Source of the DNA: Hyphomonadaceae bacterium UBA1849
GTDB taxonomy: Bacteria > Pseudomonadota > Alphaproteobacteria > Caulobacterales > Hyphomonadaceae
NCBI GenBank assembly: GCA_002338565.1
Contig: DDIN01000008.1
Location: 1,488,403 to 1,552,402 of the forward strand
Reading direction: 5' to 3'
Length of the DNA: 64,000 nt
The first letter of the stretch is position 1. The number at the start of each line of letters is the position of its first letter. The notes under the pieces were generated by a model that was not told the DNA's origin, did no database searches, and worked only from the letters and a program-made list of their open reading frames with translations. Of the stretch, positions 50,782 through 59,386 are shown piece after piece. The position numbers and the translations under genes were made by a program.

Positions 50782-51236
50782 TGACCGCACTTATGCAGCA
50801 CCGCACATCGGTTTTAGAGAAACAGTTCAACGTCAGCCCGGCACGTGTGTTTGCCGCCTGGGCTGATCTGGAGCAGCGGGCAAAATGGAATTCACCGTCT
50901 GATGACGTGGTGATCCGCTACACCGAGGATGATTTCTCTGTAGGTGGAAAAGACGTATCGCTCTGTCTGGTGGGGGACCATATCGTGGCTGAGGTGGTGG
51001 GCGTTTATCACCACATCGTGGCAGGCGAGCAGATTATCTATACCGAGATCATCAAGTCGGAAGATCAGGTGCTGGGTGTAAGTCAGGTGTCTGTCAGCAT
51101 CGCCCCTGAAGGGGACGGCACGCATATGGTGGTGACGCTGCAGACGGCGGCTGTCTCTGGTGGCGATATACTAGATGAAGTTGCGGCAGGGTGGACTGTG
51201 GCAATGGAGAAAATGAAAGCCGTTCTGGAGGCGTAA
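50781..51236 (+). CDS. SRPBCC (AHSA1-like) protein
   Basis: 151 residues with the START-like fold: LEKQFNVSPARVFAAWADLE, WNSPSDDVVIRYTEDDFSVG and GWTVAMEKMKAVLE. Binds hydrophobic ligands in family members. Coupled to the ArsR gene by TAATG; such ArsR-SRPBCC pairs are common, but the ligand is not known here. Confidence 0.88.
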   Translation: MTALMQHRTSVLEKQFNVSPARVFAAWADLEQRAKWNSPSDDVVIRYTEDDFSVGGKDVSLCLVGDHIVAEVVGVYHHIVAGEQIIYTEIIKSEDQVLGVSQVSVSIAPEGDGTHMVVTLQTAAVSGGDILDEVAAGWTVAMEKMKAVLEA

Positions 51237-51244
51237 ACGACCCG

Positions 51245-51823
51245 CTAGCCGGCGATTTTCGCGCCCCGTGCTCTGGCTTCATTGATCCAGCGCGTGAGCT
51301 TCTCCGGCTTAGCAGACTTCACTGTGCCCATCTGTTTGACCTGAAGCGGCTTGATGCCGGAAAACTTCAGGACGAGGTTTTTCACCTGATGCTGGGCGGG
51401 TGAGCCATAGGCGAGCCGATCGAAGAAGGCTGGTGCATCTGCGGTGATCATCACGTCCGCGGTACGCCCTGTGAGCAGCTTATCCCACCATGGATCACTA
51501 TCGTGATAATTCATGGCAAAGCCCGGAAGGAAGGCGCGGTCGAGAACGCCCTTCATCTTTGCGGGCATGCCACCCCACCATTGCGGATACACCCAAAGCA
51601 TATGGTCGGCCCATAGGAGCGTTTCGCGCCATTCTTCAAGGCAGGGCTCCAGCGTTTTGCGCTGCGTGTAGCCAAAGGTGAGATCGGGATCGAACGTCAT
51701 ATCGTTTAGGTTCATCCGGCGGATGTCCGCGCCGTTTCCGGCCGCGCCTTCGGCGTAAGCATCGGCAAGTGCGTGACAGAAAGACGTTTCGCGTGGATGC
51801 CCCACCCAGATGAAGAGTTTCAT
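51245..51823 (-). CDS. NAD(P)H-dependent quinone oxidoreductase (flavodoxin fold, KefF/NQO-like)
   Basis: 192 residues: MKLFIWVGHPRETSFCHALA, then MLWVYPQWWGGMPAKMKGVLDR (FMN-binding region; first 20 residues MLWVYPQWWGGMPAKMKGVL) and FLPGFAMNYHDSDPWWDKLL. Two-electron reduction of quinones is the family function. It is convergent with the SRPBCC gene, 8 bases apart, and divergent from the acetyltransferase. Confidence 0.88.
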   Translation of the reverse strand: MKLFIWVGHPRETSFCHALADAYAEGAAGNGADIRRMNLNDMTFDPDLTFGYTQRKTLEPCLEEWRETLLWADHMLWVYPQWWGGMPAKMKGVLDRAFLPGFAMNYHDSDPWWDKLLTGRTADVMITADAPAFFDRLAYGSPAQHQVKNLVLKFSGIKPLQVKQMGTVKSAKPEKLTRWINEARARGAKIAG

Positions 51824-51922
51824 TGTTCCGCCCCCGTTATTCTTCGGGCACTATATCTCAATGATCGCGGTTTATTAGGAGAGACCTTGTCGCAGGCGTC
51901 ACTCTCCTGCATTAGCGACGGC

Positions 51923-52738
51923 ATGAACCTCACCGATTACCTCACCCGTATCAGCTATAGCGCGCCGCTGCGTGTCGATCTTGAGACGCTGAACGGGCTG
52001 ATTGAGGCACATGTGCGGGCCGTGCCGTTTGAGAATCTCGATATCTATGCCGAACGCCCCGTCGAATGGTCGCTTGAAGCCGCCTATGACGAGATCGTCA
52101 CGCGCAAACAGGGTGGCTGGTGTTTTGAAATGAACACGCTGTTTGAATGGGTGCTCAGCGAAATCGGCTTTGAGGTGACGCGGCTGTCTGGCGGTGTACG
52201 GCGCAAGAAAATGGGTGATGCCGCGCTTGGAAACCACCTTTGCCTGATGGTGTCGCTGGACCGCGACTATCTGGTGGATGTCGGCTTTGGGGGCTCGCAG
52301 ATTTCAGCCATTGCGCTGGAGGAAGCCGAAACGCTGCATCGTCCGCTACGCATGGCTCTCTTGGATGCGGGGGATGGATACTGGCGCATGCATGAGGGCG
52401 GCTGGCGTTCTGCTATGAGCTATGATTTTCGCGCCGAACCTGCTGATAACGCGCTTCTTCAGCGCCAGCATGATGTTCAGGTGGAAGACCCGAACTCAAT
52501 CTTTCGCAAGACGATGACGGCGAAGATCAGACGTGGGCGGTCCTATCACACGCTGCGCGGTCAGGTGCTCGAGACCAATCATCCGGGCAGTAAGGACGCG
52601 CCGCGCATCATTGAGTCAGTCGATGAGATGAGAACCGTGCTGCGTGATCTGTTCGGGTTGGAAGAGCCGGACCTTGAGCGCCTCTGGCCTATGCTGACGG
52701 CGCGCCGCAGGCAGATGTTTCCGCGTTCTGATGCCTAG
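51923..52738 (+). CDS. nat: Arylamine N-acetyltransferase
   Basis: 271 residues from ATG 51923; upstream in-frame ATG at 51773 would overlap the divergent gene. The catalytic triad is visible: Cys in KQGGWCFEMN, His in GNHLCLMV and Asp in LVDVGFGG. It transfers acetyl groups from acetyl-CoA to arylamines and hydrazines. Length normal. The stop overlaps that of the convergent gene at 52735-52738. Confidence 0.94.
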   Translation: MNLTDYLTRISYSAPLRVDLETLNGLIEAHVRAVPFENLDIYAERPVEWSLEAAYDEIVTRKQGGWCFEMNTLFEWVLSEIGFEVTRLSGGVRRKKMGDAALGNHLCLMVSLDRDYLVDVGFGGSQISAIALEEAETLHRPLRMALLDAGDGYWRMHEGGWRSAMSYDFRAEPADNALLQRQHDVQVEDPNSIFRKTMTAKIRRGRSYHTLRGQVLETNHPGSKDAPRIIESVDEMRTVLRDLFGLEEPDLERLWPMLTARRRQMFPRSDA

Positions 52739-53106
52739 CGCGCAAACTTGCGCTGCATGTCCATGACAAATCGGATGGCGTTTTCGATATAGTGGGAATT
52801 GGCCATCAGCCCGCCCACCACAAAAACTGGCCAGAGGTCAAAATGGCTGACTGGACCCGTATGGAACACAAGGATCAGAATGGTCGGCCCGAACAGGCTG
52901 AACGCAATAATCATCCGGCCAATCCAAGCGCCCGCTTTGAACGGTGAGATCGCTCCGAATGCGAAGGCGGCGATCAGCCCGAAGAAATAGCTGGTCTCAC
53001 CGGCGCTTCGATCTTCAACGGCCCAGAGGAACACGAGAAAGGCCATGCCGAAAACGCAAGCCGCCATGATAATGACATGGGTGATGTTCTTGGGTGTGAT
53101 GAGCAT
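52735..53106 (-). CDS. Small integral membrane protein
   Basis: 123 residues with four membrane segments (about 10-30, 40-55, 63-83, 90-105) and GGAGGGAC before the ATG. Ends in a basic tail (RFVMDMQRKFAR). Its stop overlaps that of the acetyltransferase (CTAG). Function unknown; it lies near two PH-like genes on the same strand. Confidence 0.7.
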   Translation of the reverse strand: MLITPKNITHVIIMAACVFGMAFLVFLWAVEDRSAGETSYFFGLIAAFAFGAISPFKAGAWIGRMIIAFSLFGPTILILVFHTGPVSHFDLWPVFVVGGLMANSHYIENAIRFVMDMQRKFAR

Positions 53107-53186
53107 AGGCGTCCCTCCACCTGCAGTTTAGCAAGTCCGACTGGCGCTCCGGTTAAGGAAAAGAGTGAAATTGCGACGTGAGCCGG

Positions 53187-53744
53187 TTAGCCGTTTAGTG
53201 CACGGGCTTTAGCGATGGCCTCACAGGCCGTTTGTTTGTCCGTGAGCATGACCATAATGAACATTTCGTCCGCGTCGGTTCCGGTCACGAGGATTTCTGA
53301 TTTTGATGTCCCGTCTTCCTCACGCATAATGTGGTCGATCTCAAGGCTTGAGTGAATGTCGCCGTCATTTCGAATTGCAAAAAGACGCTGGTTTGACACC
53401 CCGTATGCGATAGGAAATCGCTCCACACCATCGTTGGTATCTCGTAGCCGTCGAAAGAGGGAATGGATGACGGCCAAGCTGACCGGTGCGCAGAGTGCCA
53501 GAACGATAATACTTCCTGATAGTCGGACGATCTCTTTATGCTGCATATAAATGGGAATGACTGAAACCAGCTGGACTGCGACAACAAGACAGGCGAATAA
53601 GGCAATCACATGATAGAGAGTACTGCTCGCGACATCTCTGAACTGCTGCCAACGGATGCGTGAAGGGTCGACCATTTCGCTCCAGAGCAGCGTCTCTCCA
53701 TCCTTCAGAATGGTATGAAGTAGGACCTCTCTGGCAATGGTCAT
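53187..53744 (-). CDS. PH-like two-helix membrane protein (paralog family member 3)
   Basis: 185 residues. N-terminal ILKDGETLLWSEMVDPSRIR, membrane segments about 38-60 and 74-95 (SIIVLALCAPVSLAVIH), FPIAYGVSNQRLFAIRNDGD, then a beta-rich tail (SKSEILVTGTDADEMFIMVM). ATG at 53744 overlaps the stop of member 4 as ATGA, so they are translationally coupled. Function unknown. Confidence 0.7.
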   Translation of the reverse strand: MTIAREVLLHTILKDGETLLWSEMVDPSRIRWQQFRDVASSTLYHVIALFACLVVAVQLVSVIPIYMQHKEIVRLSGSIIVLALCAPVSLAVIHSLFRRLRDTNDGVERFPIAYGVSNQRLFAIRNDGDIHSSLEIDHIMREEDGTSKSEILVTGTDADEMFIMVMLTDKQTACEAIAKARALNG

Positions 53745-54322
53745 AATGAGGTCGTTCCGTCAGCCTGCCGTTTTGCAGCGATTACCCAGGCAATTTTGTA
53801 CTGCACGTCCCGCGGTGCAGCGACGCTGGACAGGCGCAAAAAGCGTCCCGGCTTATGAGTGTTCTTATAGAAATCGGGCGAGCGGATGACGATGTCGCCG
53901 ACCTCGTTTTTCTCGTTCAGTTCAATCGACGAATTCGGGCCAATCAGATACTGAAACGCGTTGCCCCAAATGACCAGCATGGGAATATAGGCGATGGCGC
54001 GATTGGTCGTCACAATATACCAGGTGTTGCGAAACTGACCTCGGATGATGAACAACAGGCTCACGGCAGCGATTGCTATGACAACACCAAAGCTTCCGAG
54101 CACAATCGGCAGGCTTTCAGGATCATCTATAATCACCGGAATTTGCATCAACAGTACGATCAGCGCGCAGACGATCATGATGATGATTGGCGCTTTTTTG
54201 ATGCGCGCGGGCTGGCCGGACCAGATCAGCTGCTCTTCAGGCAGCATCATGCTTTGAAGCAGTTTGACCGCCTTTGCGGGCAGTTCGTTCTCCGTGCCGT
54301 CAGTGACTGTATGTTCTGGCAT
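53741..54322 (-). CDS. PH-like two-helix membrane protein (paralog family member 4)
   Basis: 193 residues. SMMLPEEQLIWSGQPARIKK, membrane segments about 47-65 (IIIMIVCALIVLLMQIPVII) and 75-98, TWYIVTTNRAIAYIPMLVIW and NEVGDIVIRSPDFYKN, then LSSVAAPRDVQYKIAWVIAA. The GEE-W / T..R pattern is like bacterial PH-domain proteins. Coupled to member 3 by ATGA, forming a two-gene unit. Confidence 0.7.
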   Translation of the reverse strand: MPEHTVTDGTENELPAKAVKLLQSMMLPEEQLIWSGQPARIKKAPIIIMIVCALIVLLMQIPVIIDDPESLPIVLGSFGVVIAIAAVSLLFIIRGQFRNTWYIVTTNRAIAYIPMLVIWGNAFQYLIGPNSSIELNEKNEVGDIVIRSPDFYKNTHKPGRFLRLSSVAAPRDVQYKIAWVIAAKRQADGTTSL

Positions 54323-54401
54323 CTGGCCCCCGCCGCTTAAACGCCTGTTTTGGGCTTAGTGGAACCGTAAAACAGGCGGTTTGCAAGCGGAAGATGGCCG
54401 G

Positions 54402-54776
54402 TCAGATATGCTGGCGAAGCCAGTCTGTGTCGCGCGCCATAAAGCAGCGAATGGCAAATTCGGCATCTGCATGACCCACGCCCTGACGGTCACCCGCTGC
54501 GGCATCTACGCCGCCATCGCTGATCATGTTCCAGCTGATGTGATAGCTGCCGTCCGTCTTCGGGAGGAGGGTGATCCAGCTCTCGGTTGTCTGGTCAGTT
54601 ACGCCCAGTACAGGCGGGCAGGCTTCGCCCTGAATACCGCCGGAGGCTTCGAATTTCTGAAGATGTGGTGGCCAGTCATACTCGTTCAGGAGCGAGATGG
54701 CCGGGCTTGCCGATTCAACCGGCTGGTCCACGACATTGTTGTAATCGAGATCCTGTATCCACAGTGAGAAAGTCAT
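54402..54776 (-). CDS. Hypothetical cytoplasmic protein
   Basis: 124 residues from ATG 54776 (AAGGGGACG upstream), with aromatic and acidic content (MTFSLWIQDLDYNNVVDQPV; ISLLNEYDWPPHLQKFEASG; ITLLPKTDGSYHISWNMISD). No signal peptide. No family recognised. Lies between two PH-like paralogs on the same strand. Confidence 0.6.
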   Translation of the reverse strand: MTFSLWIQDLDYNNVVDQPVESASPAISLLNEYDWPPHLQKFEASGGIQGEACPPVLGVTDQTTESWITLLPKTDGSYHISWNMISDGGVDAAAGDRQGVGHADAEFAIRCFMARDTDWLRQHI

Positions 54777-54813
54777 GTTTCGTCCCCTTATTGTCCTCAC
54801 ATTGGAGCGGCCA

Positions 54814-55389
54814 TCAACGCCTGTTCATCAGCGCGTTGAGGTGGTCGGCCGCCGTTTCAACATTCGTGATATTCATCAGCCTGCGCGGCATCAGGAAGTT
54901 CCAGTGACCGCGATACTTGCGGAACATATGAACCAGCTGAGGCCGTCTCAGCTTGATGCTGCCGCGCGTCCCGTTTGCAGAAACCTTCACGAACTGAATC
55001 TCTTCTGGCGGCATGGTTCGGCAGAGTGAGGGCGGAAATGTGTTCATAATAAGTAAGCGCTCACTTGTTACCGCGTAAGCGAAGCTGAACGACTGGAGAA
55101 ACGCAAAAGCGGGCATGCCGAATGCGGCCAGCGTGACCACCGTCGCCCAGATATAGTAGACGAATGAGAAAGGATTGGTGTCGCGGAAGATGTCGAACAT
55201 CAGATGCGAGGGCATGTAGAAGACCGCGAGGTAAACCACCGCGGCACCTATGGCCGAATAGACAAAATAGTAAATCTGAAGATCCAGCGCTGCGCGGCAG
55301 TTTTCATCAGTCCAGAGCACCGTTTCGCCGGGCTTTAGTTTCTTCTGTAGCTTCCGGTTCAGCTTCCGGCTGGCAAATTCTGCGCTCAT
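54814..55389 (-). CDS. PH-like two-helix membrane protein (paralog family member 5)
   Basis: 191 residues: KLKPGETVLWTDENCRAALD, membrane segments about 38-62 (YYFVYSAIGAAVVYLAVFYM) and 78-103, SFAYAVTSERLLIMNTFPPS, then IQFVKVSANGTRGSIKLRRP and MPRRLMNITNVETAADHLNA. Closest to member 2, with the same MPRxxMNxxxxxTAxxHLNAL ending. Function unknown. Confidence 0.72.
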   Translation of the reverse strand: MSAEFASRKLNRKLQKKLKPGETVLWTDENCRAALDLQIYYFVYSAIGAAVVYLAVFYMPSHLMFDIFRDTNPFSFVYYIWATVVTLAAFGMPAFAFLQSFSFAYAVTSERLLIMNTFPPSLCRTMPPEEIQFVKVSANGTRGSIKLRRPQLVHMFRKYRGHWNFLMPRRLMNITNVETAADHLNALMNRR

Positions 55390-55554
55390 TCCCTGTCCCC
55401 CGTTCCATCAGCCACGCTAGAGCGGGCAGCGGATATTGGGAAGCGCTGCGCTGTAAAAACTGAACAAATTTAGCAGCCAGCTTGACTATAGCGGACTCTC
55501 ATGAGTTCCTTCCGATAACCCTGAAAAAATAATGGGGTAAATAGGGAGAATATC

Positions 55555-56592
55555 ATGAACATCAAACGATCTACTGCGAGTGTCGCAGGGATATGCGGTG
55601 CGCTGTTTGTGCTTGCCGCTTGTGAGACAACGCCGCCTGCTGCGCCGCTCACGCTCAGTGCTGCAGCTTGCACGCCGCCACCGGTGGACCGCTGCGTGCG
55701 CGGTGAGGATTGCGGCGCGCTCGTGATCGAGCAGGGGCCTGCGGTGAACCCTGAAACGGGCCGGAATTATTATCTCGATTACTCATGCGACCTGCGCGAA
55801 GGCGAACCGGTGACGGTTGTGCTGAACCTTCATGGCGGCGGCTCCTACGGTAACTGGCAGCGCCATTACTTCCCGATCGCCGATTATGTGGATGAGTATA
55901 ATCTTGTTGTCGCGACCCCGAATGCGCCGCCGCAGCGCTGGGCCGAAGTCGATGACGAACATCTGCAAGGCATTGTCACCAATCTGATCGACGAGATTGG
56001 CGCAGAGAATATTGATGCCTTCTGGCTGGCCGGTCATTCCCAGGGCGGAATGACATCGCGCCGCATCGTCTGCACGCCATTTTTTGAAGACAAGGTGGAT
56101 GGTCTTCTCAGCCTGTCGGGTGGCCGGATCAGCCGTGCGCAGATCTCGCCGAACTTCTACCGCCCGAGCCGTGGTGAAACAGGGCCGCGTCCGCCGCGCG
56201 AGTATCCGCCGGAAGTTCTGCCACAATGTGAGTTCAGCCATATCTACACAACGGGCGAGCTTGAGATTGTTGAGCTGCCGGACACGTCCAGCTGGGCAGA
56301 CCAGCTCGGTTGTGATGCCCGTGTTCGCGAAGAGGACGTTGTCGATACGCTTGGCGGGTATGTGTTCGACTCGCAGGCACAGGCCAATCCGAACCCTGTC
56401 TGGGGTTTGATGCCGGGACCGGGCACAGCGGAAGTCTTCAACTATCCAGACTGTGATGACGGACGCGTGGTGGCAGATGTTATCCGCCTGGATAAAGGCC
56501 ATACCGAGGGGCTGGAACCTGATGTCACGCAGGCGCTGATTGAGCTGATGCTCAGTGCATCAGGTGGCAAGATCGCTGCATCTGAAGGCTGA
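55555..56592 (+). CDS. Lipoprotein esterase / PHB depolymerase-like hydrolase
   Basis: 345 residues with a lipobox (FVLAAC in MNIKRSTASVAGICGALFVL...). Alpha/beta hydrolase: VVLNLHGGGSYGNWQRHYFP, nucleophile in WLAGHSQGGMTSRRIV, and a late His in DKGHTEGLE. Resembles the LpqC/feruloyl esterase/PHB depolymerase group. Exported and lipid-anchored; substrate unknown. Strong terminator follows. ATG has AGGGAGAAT upstream. Confidence 0.85.
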   Translation: MNIKRSTASVAGICGALFVLAACETTPPAAPLTLSAAACTPPPVDRCVRGEDCGALVIEQGPAVNPETGRNYYLDYSCDLREGEPVTVVLNLHGGGSYGNWQRHYFPIADYVDEYNLVVATPNAPPQRWAEVDDEHLQGIVTNLIDEIGAENIDAFWLAGHSQGGMTSRRIVCTPFFEDKVDGLLSLSGGRISRAQISPNFYRPSRGETGPRPPREYPPEVLPQCEFSHIYTTGELEIVELPDTSSWADQLGCDARVREEDVVDTLGGYVFDSQAQANPNPVWGLMPGPGTAEVFNYPDCDDGRVVADVIRLDKGHTEGLEPDVTQALIELMLSASGGKIAASEG

Positions 56593-56614
56593 TCTGACAG
56601 CTCCATTTGGAAGA

Positions 56615-56640
56615 GGGCGCCTGTGCTGGCGCCCTTTTTT
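56615..56640 (+). terminator. Rho-independent terminator
   Basis: GGGCGCC (56615-56621), 6-base loop, GGCGCCC (56628-56634), followed by six T residues. Ends the esterase transcript. Confidence 0.9.
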
Positions 56641-56695
56641 GTTGCCGATAGTCCCCACGGGGCGCATGCTTGCCCTTAAACAAGGGGGATAAACG

Positions 56696-57073
56696 ATGCG
56701 AAATCTGATCATCATCACATCTGGCTTACTGCTCGCAGCCTGTGCGACCGAGGTTCCGGTGGCTGAACGCCCACAGGTCGAAGCAACTGAAGCCTATGTG
56801 GCGTCGAACGCGGAAATCTGTCGGAACGCAGGCGGTGATTATGTGCGCGACGGTATGCGCGGATGGTATCAGTGCGCCTACCCTTATCCGGATGCCGGTG
56901 AGCCGTGCTTTGACAGTTCAGAGTGTGAGGGCCAGTGCCGCGCAGATATTGCGGGAAGCAACATGCTGCGGGAAGGCTCGATGACAGGAACGTGCCAGAT
57001 GACGACCAGCCCGTTCGGTTGCTATGCGACCGTTGAGAATGGACAGGTCGGCGCGACGCTCTGCGTTGATTAG
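56696..57073 (+). CDS. Cysteine-rich lipoprotein
   Basis: 125 residues from ATG 56696 (AAGGGGGA upstream), lipobox LAAC in MRNLIIITSGLLLAACATEV. The mature part has eight cysteines (EICRNAGG, YQCAYPYP, PCFDSSECEGQCRADI, GTCQMTT, FGCYATV, TLCVD), probably disulfide bonded. The segment PCFDSSECEGQC looks like a small knotted module. No family recognised. Confidence 0.7.
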   Translation: MRNLIIITSGLLLAACATEVPVAERPQVEATEAYVASNAEICRNAGGDYVRDGMRGWYQCAYPYPDAGEPCFDSSECEGQCRADIAGSNMLREGSMTGTCQMTTSPFGCYATVENGQVGATLCVD

Positions 57074-57080
57074 ATAACGA

Positions 57081-57110
57081 AAAAGCGCAGACCGTGAGGC
57101 CTGCGCTTTT
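57081..57110. terminator. Bidirectional terminator
   Basis: AAAAGCGCAG (57081-57090), 10-base loop, CTGCGCTTTT (57101-57110). Between convergent lipoprotein and transaldolase genes. Confidence 0.88.
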
Positions 57111-57134
57111 ATTCTGGTCAATTTGTGTGACGTG

Positions 57135-57791
57135 TCACAGAATTGATTGCTTGGTAGACGCAACGTCTTTCATGAACGCCTCAAGACCGGCATCTGTCAG
57201 CGGGTGCTTGAAGAGCTGGTGAATGACTTTTGGCGGAATGGTTGCAACGTCAGCGCCCATTTTCGCAGCTTCCATCAGGTGGATCGGGTTACGGATAGAC
57301 GCGACCAGAACCTCTGTGTGGATGTCCGGATACATGGAGTAGACCTGACAAATGTCAGAGATCAGGCCCATGCCGTCCTGCGCGATGTCATCAAGGCGAC
57401 CAACAAATGGTGAGATGTATGTCGCGCCAGCTTTTGCAGCCAGAAGCGCCTGCGCAGATGAGAAGCACAGCGTAACGTTCGTCTTGATGCCTTCCTGGCT
57501 CAGCGCGTAGCACGCTTTGATGCCATCAAATGTAAGCGGCAGTTTCACGACGAGATTGTCAGCAATCTCTGCGAGCTTTTTGCCTTCTGCGATCATGTCT
57601 GCGGCAACAGTCGTTGTGACCTCGCCGGAAACAGGACCCGGAACCAGTGCGCAGATCTCTTTCAGAACTTCGAGAATGTTGCGGCCGGATTTAGCGATCA
57701 GCGACGGGTTGGTCGTGACGCCGTCCAGAAGGCCGGTTTCCAGAAGGGCTTTGATTTCGTCAATTTCAGCTGTGTCGACAAAGAATTTCAT
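57135..57791 (-). CDS. Transaldolase / fructose-6-phosphate aldolase (TalC type)
   Basis: 218 residues from ATG 57791 (MKFFVDTAEIDEIKALLETG), the canonical short-form start. Active-site Lys lies in LVVKLPLTFDGIKA, and GVTTNPSLIAKSG, YISPFVGRLDD and EVLVASIRNPIHLMEAAKMG are typical. The upstream ATG at 57884 adds 31 unconserved residues and is rejected. It acts in the pentose phosphate pathway; transaldolase versus fructose-6-phosphate aldolase cannot be decided from sequence reading. Confidence 0.95.
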   Translation of the reverse strand: MKFFVDTAEIDEIKALLETGLLDGVTTNPSLIAKSGRNILEVLKEICALVPGPVSGEVTTTVAADMIAEGKKLAEIADNLVVKLPLTFDGIKACYALSQEGIKTNVTLCFSSAQALLAAKAGATYISPFVGRLDDIAQDGMGLISDICQVYSMYPDIHTEVLVASIRNPIHLMEAAKMGADVATIPPKVIHQLFKHPLTDAGLEAFMKDVASTKQSIL

Positions 57792-57884
57792 CTGAGTGCC
57801 CCTGTATTGGCAGGTGGGATTTGCCCTCTCTTTACGGAGAATGGGCGTGTGGTGAAAGCCTTTTCTGTGCGCGACTGGCTGCAA

Positions 57885-58598
57885 TCAGGCGGTTTTGGGC
57901 TTCAGCTCTATCCATATCTGCTCAGACTGGGCAAGGCATGTGCCGTCGGCGCGGTAAATGGCCGTGCCCGCACCATGCTTGCGTCCATCATGGAAGTTCA
58001 GCCAGCCGGCAACGGTGAGCGTCTCACCGGCTTTCGGGCGCTCGCTTATCTGCGTGGTCATCTGGCCGAGCACCATAGGATTTTCCTGATTGCCAATGGC
58101 AAAGGCGCCCGGGCAATCCAGCGCGGCCCAAAGAAATTCGGCGCGGACTCGGCCCGTCTCATCGCAGAAACTTTCGTCCGGCGTCCAGAGGTCGCCAACG
58201 CCATCATAGCCTTCAAGGCGGCCGGTAAAGAGGCAGAGCCCGTCGCCCGGTTCGCGCAGAGGGCCGCAGACGAAACATGCCGGAAAAACATGGTCTTCAA
58301 TTGAGTTGAAGGTTTCAGGGCCCTTCGCGGCAAGGCTTTGCGCGGGCGCTTCAGGCGCAGCGTTCAGAGGAACAGCCGGGCGGGCTTTGATGATGAGCGT
58401 TTCGCCCAGCATGGCATCAAGACCATCATCTGACGTTATGACGCTCAGCGGCGTATCGAGCGGCGGCGGCGCACGCAGTTGAACGAGCACAGCGCCGGAG
58501 GCTTGCATCTCTTTGGCCAGCAGCCCGCCAGAATAACCGCCATTGCCTGAGCCCGGCGGCCCGTTAAAGCGGCTGCCAATCGTGATCGTATCTGTCAT
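57885..58598 (-). CDS. Hotdog-fold thioesterase-like protein
   Basis: 237 residues: SRFNGPPGSGNGGYSGGLLA (the double-hotdog start), PACFVCGPLREPGDGLCLF and ALDCPGAFAIGNQENPMVLG. It seems to be a tandem hotdog protein as in some acyl-CoA thioesterases. The start is 2 bases after the phosphodiester glycosidase stop. Substrate unknown. Confidence 0.75.
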   Translation of the reverse strand: MTDTITIGSRFNGPPGSGNGGYSGGLLAKEMQASGAVLVQLRAPPPLDTPLSVITSDDGLDAMLGETLIIKARPAVPLNAAPEAPAQSLAAKGPETFNSIEDHVFPACFVCGPLREPGDGLCLFTGRLEGYDGVGDLWTPDESFCDETGRVRAEFLWAALDCPGAFAIGNQENPMVLGQMTTQISERPKAGETLTVAGWLNFHDGRKHGAGTAIYRADGTCLAQSEQIWIELKPKTA

Positions 58599-58600
58599 GC

Positions 58601-59359
58601 CTACTCTTCTGCGTTCTCGATGACGCCAATAATTGGCCCCATACGGAAGCCTTGCTCATTGCGCGATAGCTCAGGTGCATAAACGCGTGAGATCGTACCG
58701 TCGAGGTATAGCGCGTTGGGCGTGCCGAGATGGTCGCGGAAAACGCGGGCAAAGGTGTGAAAGTTCACGAAGGTGTCGGAGATTACGAAAACGACTTCGC
58801 CGGTCTCTTCGTTGACGCCGACACCGTTACGCCGTTTGAGCGACGTGCCTGCAGGGTTGAGCGAGGGGTGATAATCGCCATCGATGATCAGCATAGGGCC
58901 TGATTGGGTGGCGTATAACGCTTCGGGCGCAAGCGTGCGGTAGGCGAGGCTTTCCAGAACGTGCGCGCCCGATGCGTCTATATAGAAAACGCCATTCGGC
59001 AGCATGCCGAAATTGCCCGGCCCTTCGCGGGTCATCAGCTGTTGAGCCTGTTCGCCATCCTCAATGTAAAGCCCGACCGGCGTGCGATCTTCGTGATACA
59101 TGCCGCCATTCATCGCGAAGGCGAGCGTCTTGCCATCTGTATTGAGTGCTTCCTCAAGCCGTTCAAAATGGCCATACGGTTCGCCGTCGGGCGCGGTAAG
59201 GAACAGGCGGATGTCCGCGCTCTGATCAAACCGGCAAATGACGAAAGGCGCGTCATAAACGGTTTCACGTGCGCAGTGCGACGGCGCGTCCTCTGCGCAG
59301 GCCGCAACAGGCGTAAGCGCGAGAGCAAGGCAGAGTGACTTAACTATATGATATGTCAT
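58601..59359 (-). CDS. Exported phosphodiester glycosidase family (NAGPA/DUF2233) protein
   Basis: 252 residues with an N-terminal signal peptide (MTYHIVKSLCLALALTPVAA, then CAED, so possibly a lipoprotein). Family signatures: LAFAMNGGMYHEDRTPVGLY, FGMLPNGVFYID, ATQSGPMLIIDG, KRRNGVGVNEETGEVVFVIS and NALYLDGTISRVY. Cleaves sugar-phosphodiester linkages in family members. Cotranscribed with the thioesterase-like gene. Confidence 0.88.
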   Translation of the reverse strand: MTYHIVKSLCLALALTPVAACAEDAPSHCARETVYDAPFVICRFDQSADIRLFLTAPDGEPYGHFERLEEALNTDGKTLAFAMNGGMYHEDRTPVGLYIEDGEQAQQLMTREGPGNFGMLPNGVFYIDASGAHVLESLAYRTLAPEALYATQSGPMLIIDGDYHPSLNPAGTSLKRRNGVGVNEETGEVVFVISDTFVNFHTFARVFRDHLGTPNALYLDGTISRVYAPELSRNEQGFRMGPIIGVIENAEE

Positions 59360-59386
59360 GCAATTGAGCGTCCATGAAAGAGCGGA

